Both the position numbers and the translations under genes were made by a program. Shown here piece by piece: positions 1-16,149 of a stretch of 64,000 nucleotides of DNA. The DNA lies in the NCBI GenBank assembly GCA_964030475.1, contig CAXIPT010000001.1:2889075-2953074 (forward strand), written 5' to 3'. Source of the DNA: Tethya wilhelma. Lineage: Eukaryota; Porifera; Demospongiae; Tethyida; Tethyidae. The number at the start of each line of letters is the position of its first letter. Position 1 is the first letter of the stretch. A model generated the notes under the pieces. That model was not told the DNA's origin and made no database searches. It saw only the letters and a program-made list of their open reading frames with translations.

Positions 1-37
1 GTCATTTCATTCACCAACAGTGTAGTCATGCTGCACG

Positions 38-648
38 CTAGTTGATTTGCAGCTCAGGTCTCTGTTGGGGAATGAGAGAGGTGAAGAAAGAGGTCACAAA
101 CACAAAGAGTGTTGCCAGCAGTCCTGGTCTCTCCTCCGCAAGAGGGGGAGGGGCAGGCTGCTGCAGCTGTTGGTTCACTGCTTCTTGTTGCTGGGGAGGC
201 TGTTGAATTGCTGACTCGTCACTACTTGTTGTTGGTGGTGGTGATGGTGCCTGTATGGTGATCGAATTGATGTATGAAATTAGAGCACTAACTGAAAAGG
301 GAGTGTTGCCATAATGGCTTGGAGATGTTGTGTGTCATGATAATGGAAGACCCAAGAATCAGAATAATAATGATATGCCACACATGGAGCTATACAGTGT
401 TGGTTCACATTTTAATTTGGCACAGGATGGCATAAACATCCTATACTTGACTAGCACCGAGGTCAGGTGAGTGTACACAGAGGTGAATGCTAGTCTAATA
501 TCAGATCACCACTCCTACACTATTTCAATAATTGTGGGATAGCACACAAACACACACACAATCATATGTACACAAACTGTAAGCATAGAAAACAAATGCA
601 GTAAGTATAGGAAGAGAAGAGTTAAAAGAGATTGAGAGCTAGGCTAGC

Positions 649-699
<51 letters not shown>

Positions 700-700
700 T

Positions 701-741
<41 letters not shown>

Positions 742-3700
742 GGTGCTTAATAAAGCACATGGTATCCTCTTTGATCTTCTTCAAGCAGTGGTGCATGCAG
801 CCACAGACACTTCCACCCCCTTTAGCTAACTTCCATAGCAACAGGTGTTACTTGGCAACCCATTACCAAACAATGAATACTATTTTAGTGGTTAATTACT
901 GCCAATAGTAATTGTGTACTTTGAATTGGTTGTTTACCTCAACAATGTTATCATTGTGTCACCTTTTCCATTCTGGAGGACACACACATTCTACAATATC
1001 AGTGCACACAATGCTTACATCTACACTACTACACTACACAGAGAAGGTCAACATATGTTGACAGTCATGGTGTTGGGCGTTGGCACCCAGTGAAGACAAC
1101 ACATCAATAGAAAACTTTAAAAGCGAAGAGTATATTTTTTATCTTCACATAAACTAGCATGCTGTCACAGACGCAGATATTAATTGTGGTTGTGTTATCA
1201 CTAATGTTCTGACATGTTTACAATAGGAGGCATAATTTTATATTATATGCAACTTCAGTACCGATGCTATATAGCTGCATCAGCAGAGGAAGTTATAATG
1301 CTTGAGCTTCTTTCAGACACTTAAAAGTTTGTTAACATAGTGCAAAATGGTTGTAGTTGTCCAGCAAAACTATTTTGCACATAGGAAGCTGCATTACTAT
1401 CACAAGACTGATAGAATCAGAGTATATTGCTCAGAGAAAAAAAAAAGTGAAAACTAGTATAAGCTGGAGCCCCAGACTTGGTCTGAAAGGAACTACAAAA
1501 AAATGTTTTCATATATGTACTGCATTAGTGCGTGGAGTGGTGTCATTCTGGCTCCTTTTTATACTTGTGTCAGTAGTATGTCAGCTTGTCTGCCTGAAAC
1601 TCATTACATACTATCAAGACTTGTGCTCTCACACTAATGCTGTTCAAAGCCACTCCAGTGTTTCAAAAGTCTCAGAACACTGGCTATGCACCTTGAACCA
1701 AGACTGCTCTTGAGGACAACTTGTGTACCATGCCAAATGGCTGGCTATTGAACAAGTTTCAGTGTCCAATTATACTTGCTTCTTATTCAGCAAGCATAGC
1801 TGCTTACATTCGTAATATTGAACACTCAAAACTTCTCATCAGGTGGTGCTAAATAAAGCACACCTACTAAGCACTCTTGATTTTCCTGTTGTACAAGAAC
1901 AGCAATCACTACCCCAATTACACTAAGCATATTAAACCATTTAGTAATTTGTTTCTAAGTACAAGTTAAGCATTCCCTCTTCTTTGAAACAACAAAAAAG
2001 GGGGAAAAATTCGGCTAGCTCTCTACAAGTGGCAATCAGCCAAGCTTATCTCTCCCCCTCCATGCAGTGACTTGACACGCCTTAACAGTTATGATTACCA
2101 CACCAGCATGAATAGGCTATTCATAACAACAATGTTAAGAGCAGTTACCATTCAATGGGGGGTAATAGTCCTTGACCTTTTAGCTTGCACATGTGATACA
2201 CAATGCCATGTACTGTAAACAAAAGCATTAGTGCTACTACTGAATCCATACCAAGAATTTTCTTATAGAGAAGTTCATCTATGGGCACAGGTCATACAAA
2301 TCAAACAACGGTGGAGTAGTGACTAACAATACTGCACGAAACCATTGGTGGCTATAGTGAATTAATGCTGCTAGCTACAAGGACTAAGAGAGAGAAAGAG
2401 AGAGTCTGGCCTACCTGTGAGCTATCATCGCTCTCTTCTGTGGTTCTCTGTTCATCATGTGGCCGACCTTGGTCCTCCTGCTCAGTTTCAGGCTGCACAA
2501 CTTGCTGCTGATGTTGTTGTTGTTGTTCAGCTCTCGCTCGGACCAGAGGGTTCTGTTCCACAGGCTGACGGACTGAAGAGAACAACAGTGAAAGGAATGC
2601 CAACAATTTGTCAATAATACTACAAGGTCAAAGTATAGTATGCATAAACTTTTACTTGGAATAGTTTTACAAATTACTAGTAAACGGGGTGCATGAACTC
2701 TTGTGTACACACACATGCACAAGGCTATAGAGATGGCAACCTTTACCAGGTCATCACTTCTACTAAAGTCCACCTGGTTTGAGAATGCCACAGAAGTGAA
2801 ATAATGAGATTCTTTTCCAATGGGACAAACTAGCTAACTTTTGACTGGTAAGGCATAGGAAGCTGGAAAAGCAATAAAAGGATGGGGAGAATGTGATAGC
2901 TTTCCAATGGTGCTTGAAATTTTATAATCGGTTGGAGTTATTCAATTTTTTTCTACCGGCATTCTCAAACCAGGTGGACTCTAGATGTACTTGTATTTAT
3001 ACCTGGTCTTCTTCTCTGTAGAGAAAACCACCCAGCTTGGTTCCTAGGGGAAAAAAAGAAATGGTTAAACTTCATTCCTAATGCTCTCACGCCATGCTAG
3101 TAGTAAAGCACACTCACAATAACATGAACATTATGCCTCCAGCGAAAATGAGCAGCCTTCCAAACGACCCGGTGATGTATGCTATCAAAGCCAAGAAAGC
3201 AGCCATTATAAACATGTAGAGATAGTCCACAAAGTCTCTGTGATTTTGAAAGTTGACGCCACCTCCAGCCATCATCCCAAGAGCACCGGCATTCATTGCC
3301 TGCACATCGTTATCCACATCTTCCTCATTATTGTTGCCCATGTTCTGTGGGTTGGGCAGGTCAATGTCCTCCTCTCTCTCAACAAGGCCCTCCCCACTCA
3401 AGTTGCCACCAACACCACTGGGAGGAGGTTGTCTGAGTGGTGAAGAAGAACTGTATTTATATTCCCTCCCGACAACCACTAGCACGTTATACACTGGCAT
3501 ACTGTATACTAGCACAAAAATTTGGCTGATTTTAATATTGGCGGATTGGTGCTTAATATTAAAATCCACCAAACAGTCATTTTTACATGTATTGCTGTAT
3601 GTGCTACTGCCAAATAAAATCTGCCAATCATGAAATTTTTGACAATCCGCCAAATTTTATCCCCACCAATATTTTGTGCTATACGGTAGCTTCTCTTATT

Positions 3701-4747
3701 TTTCGGCACCCTTTACCATATTCTTGTTGAAATTTACCTCGCTAAGTAAGTATTGCTTACCTTCCATAGTTGTTGTACCACTGAGCCATGTGATTGGCAT
3801 AAGCTGCTCCATATGGTGTCATATAGAACTGTGGTGGGAACGGGTATCCACCCATTGGCATGTACATTGGAAAGTTCTGTACTTGTCCCATTCCCATTCC
3901 AGGCACTTGATACATCTGGGCATTGGGTGGCATCATCCCTCCTCTGTATCTGAGCCAAGGCTGAGAGCCATGTTGAGGTGCAGCTGGAGCACTAGGAGGC
4001 TGTGGCTGGAGACAGGAACATAAATCACAGTCTTAATTGTGTAATGGTTTGCCATAGACTGTATAACTGAGGACAGAGTACATGAGAATCATGAACAGTA
4101 ACTGTTGCTTCTTTGGGACTGGCAAATTGTTTGCCATTGACCAAAGAATGCAGTAATACACTGACAGTCATTTACATGATAAAATTTTAAACTCCCAAAT
4201 AACATGAAATTTACCCAATACAACTTGGTGGATCTAAGTACATACCGCTTCCTGTGCAGTCGATGCCTGTCTTGTTTCTTGAGGTGCTAACTCTTCAAGA
4301 CTGTTCTCCTGTACGGGAGTGAGGGAAGGTTGCCGACTGGCAGTTGGTCTGCTGGAACTCCTGGACACTGTCTGTCTAGGCCCCTCAGTGGATAGACTAC
4401 TCAACCCAGAGGGAGCTGAGGCTGACCGTTCATAAGCTACGAGATGAATTACTACATTCTCTATGTTAAGCAAGTTAGGAATAGCTTCTTGTAAAGTCTG
4501 TTGGTCTAGAAGAAGCCGCCCTCCGTGAATTAATTTCTGGCTAGTCTGAGGCTGGGGTGAAATATAAAGAAATTCATAGGTAACTGGTACAATAGAAACA
4601 AATAATGATACTTACAGGATGGGTAGAGTAGTGTCTGTAGAGATGATTCTTAAGTTGGTGAATGGTCCAGTTGGATTGGGCATCCACTGCAAAGTCATCA
4701 ACCAGGCCATTGGCTGCTTTGATGGTTAGTCTTATCTGAGAGTCCAT
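38..4747 (-). CDS. HERPUD1: HERPUD-like ER-resident ubiquitin-like protein
   Basis: Homologue of the HERP family, ER membrane proteins that help assemble the HRD1 ERAD complex. The first exons (4747 down to about 4440) encode an N-terminal ubiquitin-like domain beginning MDSQIRLTIKAANGL and continuing through GGRLLLDQQTL. A Ser/Pro-rich linker (4250-4430) and a Pro/Met/Tyr-rich exon (about 3770-4010) follow. The hydrophobic exon at 3114-3440 contains the membrane hairpin segment (YLYMFIMAAFLALIAYITGS). Further exons lie near 3005-3040, at 2416-2573 (Gln/Glu-rich) and at 38-250. The last ends LFVFVTSFFTSLIP, matching the conserved hydrophobic C-terminus of HERPs. The start is the ATG at 4747. 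It is head-to-head with the GCSH gene (287 bases). HERPUD1 versus HERPUD2 orthology is not resolved. The exon chain was assembled by eye. Confidence 0.88.
258..2415. other. Large HERPUD intron, no coding signal
   Basis: About 2.1 kb between the last two HERPUD coding exons. It holds an interrupted (GA)n microsatellite at about 650-738 and otherwise AT-rich unique-looking sequence. An ORF of 118 codons on the plus strand (1357-1713) has no recognisable protein character. I see no RNA gene here. Confidence 0.6.
650..738. repeat. (GA)n microsatellite
   Basis: Two long GA runs separated by a short cctcg interruption, inside the HERPUD intron. It creates a spurious Ser-Leu ORF on the minus strand. 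Confidence 0.95.
2768..2979. mobile_element. MITE-like element with perfect 22-bp inverted repeats
   Basis: The 22 bases at 2768-2789 (gtccacctggtttgagaatg + cc) recur as an exact reverse complement at 2958-2979. They enclose about 170 bases of AT-rich non-coding DNA within a HERPUD intron. Length and structure fit a non-autonomous DNA transposon. No transposase is visible, and a target-site duplication is not clear. Confidence 0.6.
3501..3688. mobile_element. Diverged MITE of the ACCGTATAGC family
   Basis: This 190-base AT-rich segment has imperfect inverted ends: tactgtatactagcacaaaa at the left, ttttgtgctatacggta at the right. It resembles the clearer copies at 12174-12373 and 60669-60875. 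It lies in a HERPUD intron. Confidence 0.45.
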
Positions 4748-5034
4748 CTTGATTCCATACACTCTTTGAACACAAAAACAATAGAAGACTCACATACAAA
4801 CCATCGTCCCATGAGCTGAGTGCATGCTGTGTACGTGGCTTACAGGAATTTGGGTATTTACGTATGCCATGTGACCTGGACATGACTTCCTCCAATCACA
4901 TCGCAGATGTCATGTGCGACCCAACCCACAACTCGCCCTCGGCAGATAAACTTTGCACTCTGTGTCCTGTGTCGCGGCAGCTCTTGGATTTATAACCACG
5001 CTGCTGGCGTTCTCATCAATATTAGATATTGAAG

Positions 5035-6216
5035 ATGGCAGGCAAATTAGCTCGCTCTCTGATCTCGTACGCCCGGACTATCAGCGCAAGACCGTCCCTT
5101 CAGCCTACCTGTGTAGCGTGGAATACCGCTTTCTCTCATCCAGTCTCTTCTCGATCTCCAGCTGCCTCCCTCATTGTTCAGTCCAAAAGATGGAGCTCCG
5201 AGACTGATGAATTCAATGAGCCGCGTAAGTCTGTTATGTAATTGTTGATGTACAGTAAAAGCTGTAATGGCCACCTAATATATCAACATATAAATTGTGA
5301 TTGTGGCATCATGTCATGGAAATTGTGAAGAATTTATGTTTGTGTACTGTTTGTCTTTGTACAGCGGTGGAGAAAGGTTATCGATATGCTGCTTCACACG
5401 AATGGGTATTGCTTGAGGAGAACACTGCAACACTGGGTGTCTCTAACTATGCTCAGGTCTGTTGGGAAATCAGTTTTTGAAGCTAGCTTTAGACGTGCTT
5501 CCTATACAGTGGTGTGTGATAATGGAATTCACAGCCCTGGCTTGTGTAGTAAATACACGTCAAACCAGTTGTTTGAACTAGTTCGTATAGTGTGACACAA
5601 CCTCACTACTGTGTTTATACATGACTGCATGTTTTGTCACAGAGTGAGATCATTATATCATTCTATAGGGCTCTCTTGGTGATGTTGTCTTTGTAGAATT
5701 ACCAGAAGTGGATGATGAACTGGAACAAAATGGTGTGTACTATTTTAACTTCCTCAAGATTACACCACATACCTCCTCTCATTATACCAACACTACTTCC
5801 CTTCCTCTGACACCACATGTCCTCTGTTGTTGTGGAAATGTACAGTATGTGCCCATGCCTGCACACACCACAGATCAACTAGGTGTCCTTGAGAGTGTCA
5901 AAGCAGCGGCGGACATCTACACTCCCATCAGTGGTAAAGTTATCGAAGTGAACAAGGCCTTAGAAGAGAAACCCGAACTCATCAATAAAGATCCTTATGA
6001 GAAAGGTAAGTACATCTTTGGCACTCATTTTAGTCTGCCGATTGTTGTATATGGTCTTGTAGTGTGTAACAAAGCTGTTGTGTCAAGGTGTACCACTAAT
6101 GTTATTATAACTGCACGATAGGTTGGTTGGTCAAGATGGAAGCTAGTAACGTTGATGAATGTGATGCACTAATGACAGTGGATCAATACAAAACTCATCT
6201 GGAAGAATCAGACTAA
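5035..6216 (+). CDS. GCSH: Glycine cleavage system H protein, mitochondrial
   Basis: Lipoyl carrier of the mitochondrial glycine cleavage system: it shuttles the aminomethyl group from P to T protein and presents lipoate to L protein. Exon 1 (5035-5224) starts [15 protein letters not shown], an Arg/Ser-rich presequence typical of mitochondrial import. Later exons give [20 protein letters not shown], then [15 protein letters not shown]. The lipoylation site lies in [20 protein letters not shown] (the Lys of ESVKA). The final exon encodes [18 protein letters not shown] and ends at the TAA at 6214-6216. The length, about 170 residues, is normal for the family. It is tail-to-tail with the nucleoside-hydrolase-like gene (135 bases) and head-to-head with HERPUD. 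Confidence 0.95.
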
Positions 6217-6351
6217 TAATAACAATTATTTATTATGTACTGACATTTTACTATACAGCCATGTGTTACTATCTCGAGTCAGTCAAGTATAAATTTTCTA
6301 TAGTTCTGTCTGTTCAAAATAACACTATCGAAAACAAAACAAAAAACATTC

Positions 6352-7623
6352 TTATAAGTACTGTTTCAAAAATTGTATGTAAGTGTGCTTATCCGATTTA
6401 AAATGGACACTTGAGACCAGCAGGTCAGGCGACTCTGATTCTATAAAGGTGAATATTTGCTGTGTTTTCCTATCCTTATCCTCCTTCCATACTATCCAAT
6501 CCTGAATGACTGCCTTCCTCTTCAACCAAGTGAAACACTCCCTATAAAGTGCTACTGAAGCCATGACTGGTAACACATCAAAGAGAGGCTGTGATCGGCC
6601 TTCATGAGAAGCCTCCCATAATCGTTGAAGACTGACAATGTAGCTTTTAATCTCACACGCTTGAAGTTCATTTGCTGATACCACCAAGTTAGGCTGTTTT
6701 GCAGTCTCTGTTGTAATGAGGTACTTCTGTACATTTGGCAATAGGTTATCAATGAAGAGAATGCTAGCGGCCTCAAAGTCACATGCCACATTGAACTGAT
6801 TGGGCAACAAGGTGTTGACACCTGGGTCCAAGCTTCCAAACATGCCATAGAATTCTGTAACCCTTTTTGAGTGTTTCTCACCTGTTGGGCCACTAAAGAG
6901 TTTTACTAGTGCTGTAGCTGGCCCACCAAGGAATATGCAAATGTCTTCATATGATGATAATTCACTTTCTAGCTCACTTAGAGATGATAGTTTGTACCGT
7001 CTGAGGATCTCTAAAAGTTTTCTCTCCCTCTCTCCCTCGCCAAGCTTGTTGTATTTCATCACCAAATTGCTATATTCTGTAGGAACCAACATTTCTCCCC
7101 TATGTTCGTTTTTACCAGTTATCAAGTCTTTCCTGTCGAACAAGAAATCTAATACATGCACAACATCGGAGATAGGTGCACAGGGTGCAATACCTCCATC
7201 GTAAATAGTGAAATCTCTACTCGGGACACCACACTTCGTGAGGTAATTAGTGATCCTAACGGCAGAGTCTTCCAGCACCCTCTGAGCATGATTGAGGTTG
7301 TTCGTTTCCCATTCTTGACGAAGGATGTTCCCTTTGTGTGAGGGTTTGTTGGTCGTCCTCAAGTTAATTTGTCGGCCAGTGAGAATAATATGAAGATGCC
7401 TGCTCCAGTGACTTAGATGTGGTTTGTGTCTACATTGGATATGAGTGTGCCACACTGCCAGAGCTGCAGCAAGGTTGTCCGGATCAGGAGCATCAATGAA
7501 GAGGAGGTAGGACTTGCTTTTGACAGAGGAATTTTTCTTGGAAGCAAGTTTCCAAATGAAACTCACAGACAAGAATAGGATTGCACCCACCAACAGGCCA
7601 ACAGCTAACACAGGATACATCAT
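6352..7623 (-). CDS. Membrane-anchored nucleoside-hydrolase-like protein
   Basis: Single-exon gene of 423 codons, unusual here because its neighbours are intron-rich. Residues about 3-25 (YPVLAVGLLVGAILFLSVSF) form an N-terminal signal anchor, so the domain probably faces the ER lumen or cell exterior. Parts resemble inosine-uridine nucleoside hydrolases: an early acidic motif (FIDAPDPDNLAAALAV), a central FLGGPATALVKLF strand, and SLDPGVNTLLPNQFNVACDF followed by EAASILF, like the family's EFN-x-DPEAA region. The N-terminal metal-binding DxDPGxDD signature is not preserved cleanly, so it may be inactive or belong to a divergent group. The start is the double Met at 7623. It is divergent from MsrA (251 bases). 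Identity is tentative. Confidence 0.5.
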   Translation of the reverse strand: MMYPVLAVGLLVGAILFLSVSFIWKLASKKNSSVKSKSYLLFIDAPDPDNLAAALAVWHTHIQCRHKPHLSHWSRHLHIILTGRQINLRTTNKPSHKGNILRQEWETNNLNHAQRVLEDSAVRITNYLTKCGVPSRDFTIYDGGIAPCAPISDVVHVLDFLFDRKDLITGKNEHRGEMLVPTEYSNLVMKYNKLGEGERERKLLEILRRYKLSSLSELESELSSYEDICIFLGGPATALVKLFSGPTGEKHSKRVTEFYGMFGSLDPGVNTLLPNQFNVACDFEAASILFIDNLLPNVQKYLITTETAKQPNLVVSANELQACEIKSYIVSLQRLWEASHEGRSQPLFDVLPVMASVALYRECFTWLKRKAVIQDWIVWKEDKDRKTQQIFTFIESESPDLLVSSVHFKSDKHTYIQFLKQYL

Positions 7624-7874
7624 CAGTCAGTGAGGAAGTTGTAAATTATGTGATTCCATGGTACATCATGTACATGGTCCAGCAGCAGAGAAGGATGTCA
7701 ACACATGTGACGACCCTAACTGTGACTTGATAACATGATATTTCCGGTGACGTAATGTCTGAATGTGAACACTTCCTCGAGTTCACGTTCTCGAGCCACC
7801 GTAAAGGGTCAACAAAATAAACAAACGTACATCAGAATTATCATCAGATCCAAGATTCTCGTCAGCAAATTTCA

Positions 7875-8858
7875 ATGTCTGTAATACGAAACATATTCTC
7901 CAGAACTAAGGCTCCAAAGAGCAAGCCAGGAGGTAAGTTTTAGCTGCATCAACAGTAAATTGTATGTGCTAGATCAGATCAAACTGTTCAGACCAACTGA
8001 GCATAAATTTATGTTTAATTTTTTTCACACTTTCTTAGTGATCATGTCAACCGAAGATCAGGTGGATAAACTGGCCCAGCAAACAGCTGACCTCACTGTG
8101 AATGACACAGATGGAGTGTACAATCCAGATACAGTCCCCTACGAGGTGGCTACCTTTGCTCTCAGCTGATTTTGGTTCCCGGAGGCACAGTATGGAGGTG
8201 CCCCGGGAGTTCTTAGGACCAAGGTGGGGTTTACAGGAGGGAAGAAGAAGGGACCAACCTACTACAGCCTGTAAGTTTATGTTTGTTAGTGATCTTTTCC
8301 TCTAGAGGGGCAATTTTTAATGGTATGAGTGTGTGTGTGTCAGTGTGTAAGAGCAAGACATTATTGTGCGTTGCTGTTCTGTTGACTGACAGTTTTGGCA
8401 ATCATTTCTCTCTCAGTGGTGACCACACCGAGACTATCGAGGTTCACTACGATCCTAAGATGACTTCGTACAAAGAGATGCTCAAGATGTTTTGGCAGAA
8501 CCATGATCCCACACGCTGTGCCTCTCGTCAGTACATGTCCGCCATCTTCTACCACGATGACAATCAGAAGAAGTTGGCAGAGGAGTCCAGAGAAGAGAGA
8601 CAAAAACAGCTCACAAAGAAGATCGTGACAAAGATTGCTCCTGCCGAGACCTTTTATGATGCTGAAGAGTAAGGCATTGAGTGTGTATGTGTGCAATCAT
8701 AGTGTTTCGTAGTATGACTGTACCAGGTAGAGCCTGATCGGATGTTTCCCTTTATTATTGCACAACTTCCTAATATTATGAATGCCATCTCTATTGTTAT
8801 ATGGCAGCTGACATAATTGGTGTGTAAGAACAATAACTGACCCACACACATGCACATT

Positions 8859-8894
<36 letters not shown>

Positions 8895-9117
8895 CTATCA
8901 CCAAAAGTATCTCCTTCGTCAGCAAAGAGACATCCTCAAGGATCTTGGTCTCACCGATGCTCAGCTGATCACCTCCTATGCTGCCTGTCGCCTCAATGGC
9001 TACTGTGGTGGCTATGGTAAGAAGGAGGATCTCGAAAAGGAGCTTCCTTCATTCAAACTCTCTGAGCGTGCTCAAGAGAGGGTCAAGACCATCGTAGCCC
9101 GAGGTTCCTTTCACTAA
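7875..9117 (+). CDS. MSRA: Peptide methionine sulfoxide reductase A, selenocysteine form
   Basis: MsrA reduces methionine-S-sulfoxide in proteins. Four exons: 7875-7932, 8039-8270, 8417-8668 and 8895-9117; joined, they give 765 bases (254 residues) with one internal TGA. That TGA (8167-8169) lies where MsrA has its catalytic Cys: the frame reads ATFALS-TGA-FWFPEAQYGG, matching the family GCFW motif with Sec for Cys and Ser for Gly. Reading continues intact on both sides: VGFTGGKKKGPTYY, GDHTETIEVHYDP, then AEDYHQKY, a hallmark of MsrA. Two C-terminal cysteines in AACRLNGYCGGYG are candidate resolving residues. A SECIS-like hairpin lies about 195 bases after the stop. A plain sequencing error (TGT/TGC to TGA) is possible, but the SECIS makes it unlikely. 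Confidence 0.9.
8167..8169 (+). other. In-frame TGA, predicted selenocysteine codon
   Basis: The TGA falls in exon 2 of the MsrA gene at the catalytic nucleophile. The downstream frame encodes conserved MsrA sequence to the natural TAA at 9115-9117. Confidence 0.85.
8859..8893. repeat. (AC)n microsatellite
   Basis: The dinucleotide run abuts the splice acceptor of MsrA exon 4 and takes the place of a normal polypyrimidine tract. Confidence 0.9.
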
Positions 9118-9301
9118 TCTCACCAAATTGTGAACGTAATTGTACATAATGGAATTATGGTTTATTGTCAGTAATATTATGCATGCTGTCTTTCATGTTT
9201 GTTTTGTTTGTTTATTTATTCAACTCTGCAGCTTCTTGCTTTTAATAACTTTAAGGTTTAGTACTTCTCTGTTAGATTTTGCAAGGTTTATTCTCAGTTT
9301 T

Positions 9302-9370
9302 GATCACCCAATGAAGCTCTTGGGCTAATTCAAGTGTTCTTGAAGCCAAAGAGTGGATGTTTTTGTTGTC
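9302..9370 (+). promoter_or_regulatory. SECIS element, form 2, in the MsrA 3'UTR
   Basis: The core quartet is ATGA (9311-9314) opposite GGAT (9355-9358). Helix II pairs 9316-9325 (GCTCTTGGGC) with 9345-9354 (GCCAAAGAGT): nine pairs including one G-U, and one mismatch. Unpaired AA at 9327-9328 lies 11 bases after the quartet, the spacing expected for a SECIS. An extra perfect 6-bp mini-stem (TTCAAG 9329-9334 with CTTGAA 9339-9344, loop TGTT) makes it form 2. Below an internal loop, 9302-9307 pairs 5 of 6 with 9365-9370 (helix I). All the hallmarks of a eukaryotic SECIS are present on the coding strand. Confidence 0.88.
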
Positions 9371-9510
9371 ATTTCTGGTAAAATATTTCTTGCATTTACT
9401 AAATAATGAATAAGAGTTATATTGTGTACAGTTATTACTGGCATACTGTGCTCTGGGCTTGCATGCTCAAATCAGTACAAATGAGTGACTGTCACTGACT
9501 GATGACTACT

Positions 9511-14701
<5,191 letters not shown>

Positions 14702-14740
14702 CTCTTTCTCTGTCAAGTAGTGTACTGGATAACCATGTGG

Positions 14741-14752
14741 TTTCCCGCCAAA
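14741..14752. promoter_or_regulatory. E2F-type site between MCM4 and DENND11
   Basis: TTTCCCGCCAAA is a full E2F consensus, 40 bases upstream of the MCM4 ATG. A second E2F-like stretch, TTTTTCGCGG, begins about 10 bases further. MCM genes are classic E2F targets in animals. Function here is inferred. Confidence 0.6.
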
Positions 14753-14842
14753 TCCACCTATTTTTCGCGGTTCATTCTTACCGGATACTTAAATTGCTTC
14801 TAATTTCCCGAGAAAAAAAATAATTTGATAATCATAAACAAC

Positions 14843-16108
14843 ATGGCAAGTACAAGTGGAGACGATACAAGAGTCCCTCTTCTTGCAGACGACGAAGAGG
14901 AGACATTAGCACTGGAAGATGATATCGAAGTTGAATTTGTGCTCAATTCTCCACCTCCTGATCTTGGATCTGGAGTTGATAAAAGACCAGCCAGAGCTCA
15001 TGGAGGCAGCTTGATGAAAGTGAGGAAGAAACACTACTCTGGAAACGAAATGATAGTGGCTATCTTTGTGGTGGCATTTGACACAAAGAAAGGTGCTAAT
15101 TTATGATCTTTTTATGTATTGAGTGTCAAATCTGTGCAAATGAGTGCAGTTATTAAACGCTGTGCCTTGAGGCCCGGGTCTGTATACTAAGCTAAATATA
15201 TTGTAGTCAATGGAACCGTGACTCTACACCTGTGTGCTGGAGTGCCGGTAAATCCAGATACTATAAACAGGCAATACAAAATCAATAGGAAAGTATACGG
15301 ACTACCGTGTCTCGAGACACTTTGATTATTAAATTCCAATCAGTGACATGGTGCAGATAAGTTGCTTGGATCATTTTAGAGAACTGAGTGTATTTTTATG
15401 TTGTCATTGTGTCGTTAGTGTGGTCACATGTCAGTGTTGATGAATGTAGTGTGTGCTGTTCGCACATGACGTAGCAATGTTACGAATGGTGTTGTGCTGA
15501 CATAACAACATGTGTGTATCTGCACTCTTGCAGGAAACATCGTAGAGTGGAGGTACCCTGAGCAAGTCTCTCTGGAAGGAATCGAATTCAAGTCCATGGC
15601 CAGTGGACTTCATACCGTCACTAAAGATTTCATGTAAGTCCACATAAATCATTACATGTTATGCTACCTTAGTACGTGTACATATCTTTAGTTGTAGAGT
15701 GAGTTATGTGGTTTGAAAGCAAAACTGAGTCCTACTTAATGCTACAACATTCTTTAACGATGGCATTTCTTATCTACCCTGCATATACAGCTACTTCAAA
15801 CAACACCAGCTGTTTGGGTTGAGCTGCTTTGAGAAGATTCCAGTAGCCTCACAGGAAGAGAGAGGGGCCAGGATGAAGTCTGTGGGGCTCCTTGCCGTTG
15901 GCTACTCTGATCTCCACCTTCACATGGACTTTCTCCAGAGACAAGTCAGGTATGGTGTGAGAGGCGTGGCAGTGTTTGCATGTGTGTGTTTGCCATTGCC
16001 TAGCAACCAAAGCTAATTGCCAGTTACTGGATGGGTGGAGGTGACAATAGAGTAGCTAGAGGTCACAGGGGGTCAATGGCAAACAAAATATGCGGCACTT
16101 GATCATGC

Positions 16109-16149
<41 letters not shown>

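Noticed and set aside
644..841. Ser-Leu repeat ORF, and similar ORFs at 43885-44270.
   Set aside because: The Ser-Leu or Arg-Glu runs are translations of GA/TG microsatellites. Only the part of 43885-44090 that matches the BRD7/9 C-terminus is real.
1357..1713. 118-codon ORF on the plus strand in the HERPUD intron.
   Set aside because: No recognisable motif, composition like random AT-rich DNA, and it lies inside an intron.
8039..8169. MsrA read as a truncated gene or pseudogene ending at the TGA.
   Set aside because: The frame beyond the TGA is fully conserved through three exons to a normal stop, and a convincing SECIS follows.
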